From CAZRIE01 sp964600075 (GTDB taxonomy: Bacteria; Bacteroidota; Bacteroidia; Flavobacteriales; Flavobacteriaceae): a DNA stretch of 64,000 nucleotides. Each line of letters opens with the position of its first letter. Within the stretch, counting starts at the first letter, position 1. The position numbers and the translations under genes are program-made. Below the pieces are notes generated by a model that saw nothing but the letters and a program-made list of their open reading frames with translations, was not told where the DNA came from and did not search any database. Where the stretch lies: assembly GCA_964600075.1 (NCBI GenBank), contig CAZRIE010000009.1, forward strand, positions 1 through 64,000. Reading direction: 5' to 3'. Below, one piece after another: positions 44,272-53,051 of the stretch.

Positions 44272-45663
44272 ATGAGCAATTTCGATGTTATTGTTTTGGG
44301 CAGCGGTCCCGGAGGATATGTAACCGCCATTCGGGCCTCACAATTGGGACTCAAAACAGCCATTATCGAGAAAGAAAGTTTAGGCGGGGTATGTCTGAAC
44401 TGGGGTTGCATACCGACAAAAGCATTGTTGAAATCGGCACAAGTTTTCGAATATCTGAAACATGCCGGTGACTATGGTCTAAAGGCCGATAGCGTCGATA
44501 AGGATTTCGGGGCCGTTGTAAAACGCAGCCGTAATGTCGCCGATGGTATGAGCAAAGGTGTTCAATTTTTGATGAAAAAGAATAAAATCGAGGTAATCAA
44601 CGGCTTTGGAACGTTGAAACCCGGAAAAAAAGTATCGGTCAAAGATACCGACGGAAAAGAAACCGAATACAGTGCCGAGCATATTATAATTGCTACAGGT
44701 TCACGCAGCCGTGAACTGCCAAGCCTTCCGCAAGACGGTAAGAAAATAATCGGATACCGTAAGGCAATGACCTTGGAGAAGCAACCGAAAAGCATGATTG
44801 TGGTCGGTAGTGGTGCCATCGGTATCGAGTTTGCCTATTTCTACAATTCTATGGGCACCGATGTTACCGTAGTCGAGTACCTACCGAATATCGTTCCCGT
44901 GGAAGATGAAGACGTTTCAAAGCAATTGGAACGTAGCTTCAAAAAAGCTGGCGTGAAAATCAAGACTTCCGCCGAAGTGACTTCAGTCGATACCAGTGGG
45001 GAAGGGGTAAAAGCCACAGTGAAAACGGCGAAAGGCGAGGAGGTTTTGGAAGCTGATATCCTACTTTCTGCAGTGGGTATCAAATCGAATATTGAAAATA
45101 TAGGTCTGGAAGACGTGGGCATTTCCACAGACCGTGATAAAATTTTGGTCAACGATTACTATCAAACGAACATCCCCGGATATTTCGCCATCGGTGACGT
45201 AACCCCCGGTCAAGCTTTGGCCCATGTCGCTTCTGCGGAAGGCATTCTATGCGTCGAAAAAATTGCGGGCATACATGTAGAACCTTTGGACTATGGAAAC
45301 ATTCCAGGGTGTACCTATTGTATGCCCGAAGTAGCATCTGTAGGTCTAACAGAAAAACAGGCCAAAGAAAAGGGATTGGACATCAAGGTCGGTAAATTCC
45401 CCTTCTCTGCGAGTGGAAAAGCGAAGGCTTCTGGAAATCCAGACGGATTCGTGAAAGTTATTTTCGATGCAAAATACGGTGAATGGCTGGGTTGCCACAT
45501 GATAGGCGTAGGTGTTACCGATATGATCGCAGAGGCCGTAGTCGCTCGAAAGTTGGAGACGACGGGGCATGAGATCTTAAAGGCGGTCCACCCCCACCCG
45601 ACCATGAGCGAAGCTGTTATGGAAGCGGTTGCCGCGGCTTATGACGAGGTTATTCATCTGTAA
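44272..45663 (+). CDS. lpdA: Dihydrolipoyl dehydrogenase
   Basis: LpdA is the E3 subunit that reoxidises lipoyl groups in 2-oxoacid dehydrogenase complexes. 463 residues with FAD-binding GSGPGGYVTA (about 9-18), the redox disulfide GGVCLNWGCIPTKALL (Cys-x4-Cys, about 38-53), the NAD-binding GSGAIGIEFA (about 181-190), and the C-terminal HPHPTMSEAV His-Glu dyad. Complete, normal length. It stands alone here, so the E1/E2 partners are elsewhere. Confidence 0.96.
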   Translation: MSNFDVIVLGSGPGGYVTAIRASQLGLKTAIIEKESLGGVCLNWGCIPTKALLKSAQVFEYLKHAGDYGLKADSVDKDFGAVVKRSRNVADGMSKGVQFLMKKNKIEVINGFGTLKPGKKVSVKDTDGKETEYSAEHIIIATGSRSRELPSLPQDGKKIIGYRKAMTLEKQPKSMIVVGSGAIGIEFAYFYNSMGTDVTVVEYLPNIVPVEDEDVSKQLERSFKKAGVKIKTSAEVTSVDTSGEGVKATVKTAKGEEVLEADILLSAVGIKSNIENIGLEDVGISTDRDKILVNDYYQTNIPGYFAIGDVTPGQALAHVASAEGILCVEKIAGIHVEPLDYGNIPGCTYCMPEVASVGLTEKQAKEKGLDIKVGKFPFSASGKAKASGNPDGFVKVIFDAKYGEWLGCHMIGVGVTDMIAEAVVARKLETTGHEILKAVHPHPTMSEAVMEAVAAAYDEVIHL

Positions 45664-45743
45664 AAGAAAGTTTATCCGTTTATGGGCTTATACGTTTATT
45701 CCCTATAAACTCATCACCATTTTTAACCCATAATCTTTTCAAA

Positions 45744-46028
45744 ATGCTAAATGCTTTTAGAATCACGGCCATCTTAGAAGGTATCTCATACCTATTGATT
45801 TTGGCGGTAACGATGCCATTGAAATATTTGGCCGATATGCCCATGCCCAATAAATATGTGGGTTACGCACACGGCTTCCTGTTCATTGCCTATATCATTC
45901 TGGCTATTGTTTTTTGGAAGAAAAAGAAATGTAGCATCAAAAAGGGCATCATCTTACTTCTGGCTTCCCTACTACCCTTTGCTACTTTTTATGTGGACAA
46001 GAAGTATCTAAAACCAGTTACGAAATAG
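45744..46028 (+). CDS. DUF3817 membrane protein
   Basis: 94 residues with three transmembrane segments of the DUF3817 family (FRITAILEGISYLLILAVTMPLKY...PLPFATFYVDKKYLK-like pattern). Function unknown. The conserved EG near the start and the Pro/Met-rich loop are as usual for the family. Follows lpdA after 80 bases, possibly co-transcribed. Confidence 0.85.
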   Translation: MLNAFRITAILEGISYLLILAVTMPLKYLADMPMPNKYVGYAHGFLFIAYIILAIVFWKKKKCSIKKGIILLLASLLPFATFYVDKKYLKPVTK

Positions 46029-46064
46029 ATGGCATTATACAATTTTGTGCTTTACCATAAGAAA

Positions 46065-46583
46065 TTACCTAAAATGCCGTGCCGACAAAAAAGTATAGAC
46101 AAATCCCATAGTCACGGTCGACCAAGCCCCGTCATCATTATTTATGGCCGTATAGGAGAAGTTCAGCTCTGATTTAGGGCCCATTTGAAATCCGATCTGT
46201 GGGCGATAATAGAATCCGCCCTCATTGCCCTCGTTCAATCCAAAGGCCTGACCTATATCACCCCCAAAAGAAAAGGAACGCGATGGCCATAAACGAACCG
46301 ATGCGGCGACGGGAACAAATTGAATACTGGGTAATTCTACGCTGACTGTTTCTGCTCGGAACTTTTCGGCAAACCCATGTATAATTCCCACCTTGACTCC
46401 TAAATCGAACAATTTGTTCGGTGCCCACATATAGCCAATATCGGCGCCAATTACGACACCGACCAAATCGTTATAATCGCCAAGGGGCAATCCCGCTTGT
46501 ACTCCGATTTTGAATCCTTCTTGCGAAGCCACTGAAAAATAGGTTAAGCAACACGCTACCAGTAAAATTATTCGTTGAATCAT
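46065..46583 (-). CDS. Outer-membrane beta-barrel protein
   Basis: 172 residues with a signal peptide (about 1-19, ending SVASQ) and eight or so amphipathic beta strands (FKIGVQAGLPLG..., GADIGYMWAP...DLGVKVG, PVAASVRLW, PQIGFQMG, FSYTAIN, VTMGFVYTF). It is an 8-stranded OmpW/OprG-like or OMP_b-brl type barrel. The function cannot be read. Alone, minus strand. Confidence 0.82.
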   Translation of the reverse strand: MIQRIILLVACCLTYFSVASQEGFKIGVQAGLPLGDYNDLVGVVIGADIGYMWAPNKLFDLGVKVGIIHGFAEKFRAETVSVELPSIQFVPVAASVRLWPSRSFSFGGDIGQAFGLNEGNEGGFYYRPQIGFQMGPKSELNFSYTAINNDDGAWSTVTMGFVYTFLSARHFR

Positions 46584-46702
46584 TTGATTTCGCTTTAGTC
46601 CAAAATGGAGAAACGCAAAAACCGGCCATCAAGTATTAAACCATACGTTTTTGTTGTAAACGGAAGAAATTAGTTAGCGAAAATGAAGTATTTGGTACGC
46701 TG

Positions 46703-47119
46703 CTATTCAAGAAAACTCTGAATTGCCAAATCATAGCTTTGAAGCCCGAAACCTAAAATAACCCCTTTCGCAACTGCCGAGATGTAAGAGACATGGCGAA
46801 ACTCTTCACGCTTGTGGGTATTCGAAATATGCACTTCGACCACTGTAGTTTCAATAGCTTTTATGGCGTCACGGATACCTATTGAAGTATGTGTGTATGC
46901 CGCGGCATTAAGTACGATGCCGTCATATGAAAACCCTACTTGCTGTATTTTTTCTATAAGCTCACCTTCGATGTTCGACTGAAAGTATTCCAGCTGCACA
47001 TCTTTGAACTTGAACTGCAAATCGGCAAAATAATCTTCGAAGGTTTTATTACCATAGACTTCCGGTTCGCGCTTACCCAATAGATTCAGGTTCGGACCAT
47101 TAATAACGATTATCTTCAT
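46703..47119 (-). CDS. aroQ: 3-dehydroquinate dehydratase, type II
   Basis: AroQ makes 3-dehydroshikimate from 3-dehydroquinate in the shikimate pathway. 138 residues from ATG at 47119 (MKIIVINGPNLNLLGKREPEVYG, with catalytic Tyr and Arg), then LNAAAYTHTSIGIRDA, EVHISNTHKREEFRH (catalytic His) and GFGLQSYDLA. The longer frame from 47167 has extra residues in front that no homologue has. Confidence 0.94.
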   Translation of the reverse strand: MKIIVINGPNLNLLGKREPEVYGNKTFEDYFADLQFKFKDVQLEYFQSNIEGELIEKIQQVGFSYDGIVLNAAAYTHTSIGIRDAIKAIETTVVEVHISNTHKREEFRHVSYISAVAKGVILGFGLQSYDLAIQSFLE

Positions 47120-47196
47120 AGTGAACTCGTTTAAATCAAAATTACCTTTTTTCGGTGTATCACACACCTTACTTTTCTAAAAAATAAACGACCGCT

Positions 47197-47697
47197 CTAA
47201 GCCACCGTCCTGATAGTATCAAAATCTACTTTACAGAAAATAACATGCCCCAATTGAGACAGCCCCATTACGGCTTTTTGTAATATCACATATTTTCGAA
47301 AGCCCAAGCCAAAACGTACTTGAAAATATAAGTTTTCGTTCAATCGATAACCACCGCCAAAATTCAGCCGGGCATGTAATTTTTTGGCGTCCTGCCTTTC
47401 AAAATCCTCTTCCCAATTATCAACTATAAAAAACCGACTTGCGGGCCTAACTCGATCGCAATCTTACCAGTGATATGGTATTTCGCCATTACAGGTAGGT
47501 GTATATAAAACAGATTCACGTTGAATGGCCCTATTTCGGCCCCTTCCAAAGAAAAAAGTAGTTAGGGACGTAGTTAAAACCCGTCCATAAAAGTTGGTAT
47601 TTCGGCAATACCACCAAAACAGGCACCAAGTCTAGGAGAAATACCGGTAAACCCATCACCGAGCCAAGTGGAAATATTAAGTCCGTATTGCCCCATA
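47197..47697 (-). pseudogene. Decayed outer-membrane beta-barrel gene (PorT-like)
   Basis: Not a single open frame but a continuous barrel-like protein across three frames on the minus strand: MGQYGLNISTWLGDGFTGI then a stop, then NYVPNYFF / EGAEIGPFNVNLFYIHL / VMAKYHITGKIAIELGPQ then a stop, then LHARLNFGGGYRLNENLYF ending in a normal stop at 47197. The pattern (LPVxAKY, ELGPQVG, FGGGYRLNENL) is that of the PorT/OMP_b-brl_2 proteins that usually sit between aroQ and xerD in Flavobacteriaceae. At least two frameshifts and stops break it. Sequencing errors would have to be multiple, so decay is more likely. Confidence 0.7.
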
Positions 47698-47774
47698 CTA
47701 GCTATACCAAACCACTATATCTTCATAGTAAAAAATCTGCACAGGAAAAATTTGCATTGTTTACATTTATGGAG

Positions 47775-47937
47775 TGAACTTGTCTTGGGTTATTCTTTTA
47801 CCTGCGTATTTCGCATTTTGCACCCTGATTTTGGTATTTTTAGCTTACGTAACTATGCCTATGGAATCTAAAAATACCAAAATCAGGACACAAAAGCCTA
47901 CATTATCGGTTCCAAATAAAAACTCAAGACAAGTTCA
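47775..47937. repeat. Long imperfect inverted repeat, 5' of xerD
   Basis: Arms of about 69 bases (47775-47842 and 47868-47937) around a 25-base centre. The outer 13 bases (TGAACTTGTCTTG and its complement) and the inner 18 (CTGATTTTGGTATTTTTAG and its complement) are perfect; the middle is diverged. The right arm ends at the base before the xerD ATG. No gene is inside. It could be a MITE-like remnant with terminal inverted repeats, or an inverted duplication. Confidence 0.75.
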
Positions 47938-48834
47938 ATGAACTGGGAACAGGCATTACAAGACTATCGCCACTTTCTGAAAATCGAAAGAGGGCTATCC
48001 CTTAATTCAATTAAAAACTATGCTTGGGACGTTGAAAAACTAGTTCAATTCATAAATGAGAATACCTTAAACGAAAATCCGACAAAGATTGGCAAGGAAA
48101 CTATACAACGATTTATATATGAAGTCGCGAAGTCGATGAACCCAAGGTCACAAGCACGTATTATTTCGGGCCTAAAAAGCTTTTTCAATTATTTGGTCTT
48201 TGAAGATTATCGCGCCGATAACCCATTAGACCTTATTGAATCTCCCAAAATAGGAAGGAGACTTCCAGACACTTTGTCTGAAGATGAAATCAACACGCTG
48301 ATAGAGGCTATTGACCTTTCGAAACCTCAGGGCGAGCGTAACCGGGCAATGTTGGAGACTCTTTATGGATGTGGTTTACGTGTTTCAGAACTAGTGAACT
48401 TAAAAATATCAGATCTGTTTTTCAATGAAGATTTTATTAAGGTAACCGGCAAAGGCGACAAGCAACGATTCGTGCCTATCAGCCCTGTAAACAAAAAATA
48501 TATTTCTATTTACCGACAAGAGATACGAGTGCACCAAGAAATTCAGAAAGGGTACGACGACATCCTTTTTTTGAACCGAAGGGGCAAGCAACTCACCCGT
48601 GCCATGGTCTTTACTATTATCAAACAATTGGCTGAAAAGACAGGTTTGAAGAAAAATATTAGTCCACATACCTTTCGGCATTCTTTTGCCACCCATTTGC
48701 TACAGAACGGTGCGGATTTAAGGGCAATTCAGCAGATGTTGGGCCACGAGAGCATTACGACGACAGAGATTTATGTTCATGTAGACCGCAGGCATCTGGC
48801 AGACGTGATGAACAAGTATCATCCCCGGAAGTAA
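47938..48834 (+). CDS. xerD: Tyrosine recombinase XerD
   Basis: XerD resolves chromosome dimers at dif together with XerC and also acts on mobile elements. 298 residues with the N-terminal SAM-like domain (FLKIERGLSLNSIKNYAWDV) and the catalytic Arg in YGCGLRVSEL (about 144-153), Lys in KVTGKGDKQR, HxxR in SPHTFRHSFA (about 242-251), the second His in LGHESI, and the nucleophile Tyr in TEIYVHV (about 276-282). All catalytic residues are intact. It follows an aroQ/barrel region, the usual order, with an inverted repeat directly in front. Confidence 0.93.
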   Translation: MNWEQALQDYRHFLKIERGLSLNSIKNYAWDVEKLVQFINENTLNENPTKIGKETIQRFIYEVAKSMNPRSQARIISGLKSFFNYLVFEDYRADNPLDLIESPKIGRRLPDTLSEDEINTLIEAIDLSKPQGERNRAMLETLYGCGLRVSELVNLKISDLFFNEDFIKVTGKGDKQRFVPISPVNKKYISIYRQEIRVHQEIQKGYDDILFLNRRGKQLTRAMVFTIIKQLAEKTGLKKNISPHTFRHSFATHLLQNGADLRAIQQMLGHESITTTEIYVHVDRRHLADVMNKYHPRK

Positions 48835-48851
48835 AATGATGTTTTGTCAAT

Positions 48852-49344
48852 TTAGAATTTATATTTTCCACACACGGAGAACAAATTAGGCGTACTATAA
48901 TTTCCGAAATTAGCCTTGTTGAAATGTAAATCTTGAGCAGCTTCAAAAGTGAATTTTTCATTGAGATCATAACCGAATCCATTGATAAGTTTTACCCTTG
49001 GAGGAGGGGGCCGAAACCCATGTTTATCCTTTTCAGCTTCTATACCTATACCCGAAAACATATAAAGTTTATTCCCAAGATAATGCCTGATACGGAGCCT
49101 TGAATCCGAAACATCGTACAAACGATATGTATCATAGAAGCTCTGTAATTCAACCATAAGTTTGGAGTCGAACTCATAGGTAAGGATAAAGTTCGAATGA
49201 ATTTCACCGTTAAAAAAAACCGGATAAGAGAAGTCTTCTATATAAAGTATATTATTGTTTCTACCATCGATATCTGTATTTTCTCTAGTAGAATCTTGGG
49301 CGTATAGTTGAATTACTGAAAAAAATATTAGGCTAGCATTTTAG
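48852..49344 (-). pseudogene. Small outer-membrane barrel with a lost start codon
   Basis: A minus-strand frame that is open from 49344 to 48852 and reads as signal peptide (NASLIFFSVIQLYAQDS) plus strand-rich barrel (ILYIEDFSYPVFFNGEIHSNFILTY, LMVELQSFYD, RLRIRHYLG...) ending NLFSVCGKYKF with the C-terminal Phe typical of barrels. No ATG, GTG or TTG precedes the signal peptide in this frame; a TAA stop precedes it and the only close ATG is shifted by one base. The first in-frame ATG (49157) would skip the signal peptide. So either a frameshift lies near 49344 or the gene is broken. Confidence 0.6.
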
Positions 49345-49544
49345 ATTGAATTCACGATTACACAGGTTTCTAGATTTAAAAATAGGAAGTTGTCGATCAG
49401 ATTCATCTTATTTTCGATAAATTTAACCTTCTATTTAAATCAAAGACTATAAATTTTTGGTTCATTTGACTTTAAACTTCGAACTATTTCTGTAACAAAA
49501 TTTGAACTTCATCTACTAATACTTCAACAACCTACCGACTTGGC

Positions 49545-50039
49545 GTGAACAAAGAACTGGAACATCAATTTGTGACGGAACTTGAGAACAATCAGAACAT
49601 TGTTCACAAGGTATGTACCCTATATACTAACAATCGAGATGCGCATAAAGACCTTTTTCAAGAAATCACCATTCAGTTATGGAAAGCCTACCCCAAGTTT
49701 CGGGGCGAATCGAAATTCAGCACTTGGATGTATCGGGTCGCTTTGAACACGGCGATAACACTGTACCGTAAATCGAAAAGAACGATACAGACGCAAGACT
49801 ACGAATCGGTAATTTTCAAAATAAAAGCTGACGAATATGATGCTACAGAAGAAGAACACTTAAAGTTGATGTACAAAGCGGTAAAACAATTGGGTGATAT
49901 CGACAAAGCTTTGATCTTTCTGTATTTGGAGGATAAGGATTATCGCGAAATCAGCGAAACATTGGGGATAACCGAAGTAAATGCTCGCGTAAAAATGAAT
50001 CGCATCAAGACAAAATTAAGAACCATATTGAATCCTTAG
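49545..50039 (+). CDS. ECF-type RNA polymerase sigma factor (second copy)
   Basis: 164 residues with region 2 (NIVHKVCTLYTNNRDAHKDLFQEITIQLWKAYPKFRGESKFSTWMYRVALNTA) and region 4 (QLGDIDKALIFLYLEDKDYREISETLGITEVNARVKMNRIKTKL). The start is GTG at 49545, the frame having no ATG near the domain. It is followed after 6 bases by a membrane protein that is probably its partner. It is only distantly similar to the first sigma factor at 32346. Confidence 0.9.
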   Translation: MNKELEHQFVTELENNQNIVHKVCTLYTNNRDAHKDLFQEITIQLWKAYPKFRGESKFSTWMYRVALNTAITLYRKSKRTIQTQDYESVIFKIKADEYDATEEEHLKLMYKAVKQLGDIDKALIFLYLEDKDYREISETLGITEVNARVKMNRIKTKLRTILNP

Positions 50040-50045
50040 AAGGGT

Positions 50046-50696
50046 ATGATGGACGAATTAGAACTATTAAAAAAAGACTGGCAAAATAAGGAAGAACATC
50101 TTCCTAAATTGACCTACAACGACATCTACCAAATGCTCTGGAAGAAATCGTCATCTATCGTGAAATGGATACTCATCATTAGCATTCTCGAGTTTTTATT
50201 ACCACATCTACTATTATTGCTTCCCGGGGTGTCGGAGGGCTTTGAGACTTATGAAAAACTGGGAATAAAAGATTTATGGACTGTAATTTCTATAGGTAAT
50301 TATCTAGTGATTTTTTATTTTATATTCCAATTTTACAAAAGGTATAAAGAAATCTCCACTTTGGACAATGCAAAAAAGCTGATGGAAAAAATTATCAGAA
50401 CCAGAAGAACCGTTAAACACTATGTGGTTTATGGCCTCTCCATGGTTTTCGTGACCTGCATAGTGCTGATGATAGGCATTTACCTTAGCGATAATTTAAT
50501 AGATGCGTTTCCATCATTAAATGATGGGGAGCGAAAGATATCTCCCGAAGAGTTCAAAAGTATTTTTTTATGGACTATGGGAGTCTTTAGTATTTTTATG
50601 GTAGCATTTATGGGTGGAGTGTACTTTTTGTTATACGGTTTACTTCTTAAAAAGCTGAATCGAAACTACAAAGAAATAAAGCGGTTGGAAGTTTAG
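50046..50696 (+). CDS. Membrane protein paired with an ECF sigma factor
   Basis: 216 residues with about four transmembrane helices (about 40-60, 75-97, 120-145, 177-203) and a cytoplasmic N-terminal domain of about 35 residues (ELELLKKDWQNKEEHLPKLTYNDIYQM). Its place after the sigma gene suggests an anti-sigma factor or sensor; no known anti-sigma domain is visible. Related flavobacterial proteins are often wrongly labelled as carotenoid monooxygenases, for which there is no motif. Start ATG at 50046, with a second ATG next to it. Confidence 0.78.
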   Translation: MMDELELLKKDWQNKEEHLPKLTYNDIYQMLWKKSSSIVKWILIISILEFLLPHLLLLLPGVSEGFETYEKLGIKDLWTVISIGNYLVIFYFIFQFYKRYKEISTLDNAKKLMEKIIRTRRTVKHYVVYGLSMVFVTCIVLMIGIYLSDNLIDAFPSLNDGERKISPEEFKSIFLWTMGVFSIFMVAFMGGVYFLLYGLLLKKLNRNYKEIKRLEV

Positions 50697-50724
50697 TATC
50701 AGGTAAATTTAAAATGTCTTGACT

Positions 50725-51540
50725 CTAGATTTTCTTACTATTACGATATCGGCGCATTTCGTTTTCTTGCTCATAAGAGAGCAGTTCTCCTTTCGGAATT
50801 ACCTTTAAAAACGATGGATGTTGCTCGATAGCATATTCCAATTTTTCGATAATGGCGTCAAAGGATTCGTTCTCATAATCGATGTCTAAAGGCTCTTTGA
50901 TTACCATTGACTGTAGAATCCCCTTTTTCTTTATACGGAGTCCCTTTTTATCGAACGAACGCCGGAAGCCATCGATAACCACAGGTACTACAATGGGTTT
51001 ATATTTTTTGATGATATGGGCAGTACCCTTGCGAAGTGGCTTCCAAGGGGTAGTTGTTCCTTGGGGAAAAGTAATGACCCAGCCATCCTTCAAAGCTCTT
51101 CCAATATTGGAAATATCGCTCATTTTTACTTGACGGTTTATATTCTGGCCTTCTGCCCTCCATGTGCGCTCCACACTTACCGATCCCGCGTAGGCGAATA
51201 TCTTAGTCAGGAGGCTTTTTTTCATAGTTTCCGAAGCAGCGACATAGTACATATTCAATTTCGGATGCCAGATATAACCGATGTTTTTGATATTGTCATC
51301 GCGCCCGCTCAAGCTCGCATTGAATACGTGGAACATGGCCACCACATCGGCAAAGTACGTTTGGTGGTTGCTTACGAACAATACGTTTTTATCTGGTAGC
51401 GCACGTATGATTTCTGACCCATCGACCTCAAGGCTGTTAAACTGTTTGTAGCGCGAATGGGTCATTAGGCCCAAAATGCGGATGAGCCATTTCTTTAGAA
51501 ATAAGATGTGACCGAAAGGATTTTCCTTAAATATGCCCAT
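50725..51540 (-). CDS. PlsC-like lysophospholipid acyltransferase
   Basis: 271 residues of the glycerolipid acyltransferase superfamily, with HxxxxD in VSNHQTYFADV (about 57-67), and FPQGTTTPW (about 165-173) in the place of the EGTR motif, so the usual Glu is Gln. That change may mark another substrate. No transmembrane helix is obvious. It is longer than the acyltransferase at 688 and not closely similar. Alone, ahead of a 146-base gap. Confidence 0.84.
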   Translation of the reverse strand: MGIFKENPFGHILFLKKWLIRILGLMTHSRYKQFNSLEVDGSEIIRALPDKNVLFVSNHQTYFADVVAMFHVFNASLSGRDDNIKNIGYIWHPKLNMYYVAASETMKKSLLTKIFAYAGSVSVERTWRAEGQNINRQVKMSDISNIGRALKDGWVITFPQGTTTPWKPLRKGTAHIIKKYKPIVVPVVIDGFRRSFDKKGLRIKKKGILQSMVIKEPLDIDYENESFDAIIEKLEYAIEQHPSFLKVIPKGELLSYEQENEMRRYRNSKKI

Positions 51541-51686
51541 AGAGTGCTAAATTACGAAATGAGCATAGAATATTGTGAAAAGACGAAAAGAATAAAGACG
51601 AAAGATCTTTTTAGAATTGATAAGTCTTCTTCTTTTAGTCTTAACTTCTTTAGCAAAATAGTCCTTTTCTTTCGACGAAGTCGTCT

Positions 51687-52331
51687 CTACAAAACCTGAT
51701 GCAATAGCATCTTGATTTCGCTCAACATCATACCGGTAGCTCCCCAAACAGTATAACCATTTAGTTTAAAGGCAGGTACGGCGACGTTCTCGGCATATGA
51801 AGTGGTCAGTTTTTGGGTAAAAAGATTACCCTCATCTAAAAAATCGGCCAAACGCACCTCTACCAAAGCCTCAACTTCGGATGTTTGAGGAACAAAGGTT
51901 TCTGGCTTTCTATAAAGACCGATGAACGGAAATACTTCAAAATTACTAGGTGGGATATAGATTTCGCTCAACGATTTTACAACTTCGATATTTGATGGAA
52001 GTACCCCGACCTCCTCGTGCGTTTCCCTTAGTGCCGTCGCCATCATATCGGCATCATCTTTTTCGACCTTGCCGCCCGGAAAGCCGACCTGGTTGGAATG
52101 CACATCTTTCGGATGGCTCTTACGTAAAATTAGCAAGAGATGCGTGATGTTATTTTCATCAGGATAAAACAGGGCCATTACCCCTGCCCTTTTAGGCTGC
52201 TTTTTTTTAAATCTTGCATTACGTAGTTCTTCTAAACGAAATTGAGGTGCCATTTTTAAATGCGATGTCTCACCCGGTAACGGTAGATTTTTTATTTTTG
52301 GAATCCGAATGGAAAAATCATCAAAGTTCAT
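51687..52331 (-). CDS. CoA pyrophosphatase, NUDIX family
   Basis: 214 residues. The NUDIX box is GGKVEKDDADMMATALRETHEEVGV (about 107-131, written in parts: GGKVEKDD then ATALRETHEEVG), with a longer insertion as in CoA diphosphatases, and the CoAse-specific NQVGFPGGK upstream. It would cleave CoA to phosphopantetheine and adenosine 3',5'-diphosphate. The start is ATG at 52331 (MNFDDFSIRIPKIK), which matches homologues; the longer frame to 52466 is antisense to the cyclophilin gene. The ATG overlaps the start of that divergent gene by two bases. Confidence 0.88.
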   Translation of the reverse strand: MNFDDFSIRIPKIKNLPLPGETSHLKMAPQFRLEELRNARFKKKQPKRAGVMALFYPDENNITHLLLILRKSHPKDVHSNQVGFPGGKVEKDDADMMATALRETHEEVGVLPSNIEVVKSLSEIYIPPSNFEVFPFIGLYRKPETFVPQTSEVEALVEVRLADFLDEGNLFTQKLTTSYAENVAVPAFKLNGYTVWGATGMMLSEIKMLLHQVL

Positions 52332-53049
52332 GGCAGTCAAAAAAGTCGTTTCAATCGCAATATTACCACTTATTTTTCTTGCTTCCTGTGGCGATAAAAC
52401 AAAAGAACACGTAAAACCATCCACACAAAAAGAAATCAAAAAAGATTCCGTTGACATCGACTCCACTCAAATAAAAGAAGATAGTGAGGCCAAAGAATTC
52501 GTGTTGACCGAGGAAAATGCCATTGATTTTTTCTTCGGCTATCAGAAAAACTTGAAAGTAGACAAAGTAAAGATTACGACGCGTTTGGGTAGTTTTACCG
52601 TACAGCTCTACGACAATGTGCCGTACCACAAGGCTAATTTTATCTATTTGACCAGAAAAGGGTACTTCAACGAAACCCAATTTCACCGGGTCGTTAAAAA
52701 CTTTATCATTCAAGGCGGTAATTCAGATGATAGGAAAACCGGGAGAAAGCGATCCGAAATAGGCCGCTACCTACTTCCGCCAGATACAAGAAAAGGCCAT
52801 AAACATCATCGAGGCACTATATCAATGCCCAGTAGTGAAATCGATAACCCACATATGTTGGCCTCACCATATGAATTCTTCATTGTGGTCACCAACCCTG
52901 GGTCGTATCATCTCGACGGCGATTTTACCCCTTTTGGTAAGGTCATCGAAGGGATGGATGTGGTCGATAAAATTAACAATGTCGAAATCGGAGAAGGTGA
53001 TTGGCCCCAACAAAACATCTATATTCAGAAAGCGGAGGTTGTTGAATAA
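52330..53049 (+). CDS. Cyclophilin-type peptidyl-prolyl isomerase lipoprotein
   Basis: 239 residues. A lipoprotein signal (MAVKKVVSIAILPLIFLASC) is followed by a charged linker (about 20-70) and a cyclophilin domain with FHRVVKNFIIQGGNSDD (about 114-130) and the FTPFGKVIEGMDVVDKIN motif near the end. It would help fold envelope proteins. ATG at 52330 is preferred; an in-frame ATG at 52309 would add seven residues and lie inside the NUDIX frame. The start codon is in the CATG shared with the divergent gene. Confidence 0.88.
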   Translation: MAVKKVVSIAILPLIFLASCGDKTKEHVKPSTQKEIKKDSVDIDSTQIKEDSEAKEFVLTEENAIDFFFGYQKNLKVDKVKITTRLGSFTVQLYDNVPYHKANFIYLTRKGYFNETQFHRVVKNFIIQGGNSDDRKTGRKRSEIGRYLLPPDTRKGHKHHRGTISMPSSEIDNPHMLASPYEFFIVVTNPGSYHLDGDFTPFGKVIEGMDVVDKINNVEIGEGDWPQQNIYIQKAEVVE

Positions 53050-53051
53050 AC

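Noticed and set aside
47668..47871. 67-residue plus-strand frame in the inverted-repeat region
   Set aside because: It runs from the decayed barrel into the left arm of the repeat, with no signal peptide or conserved feature.
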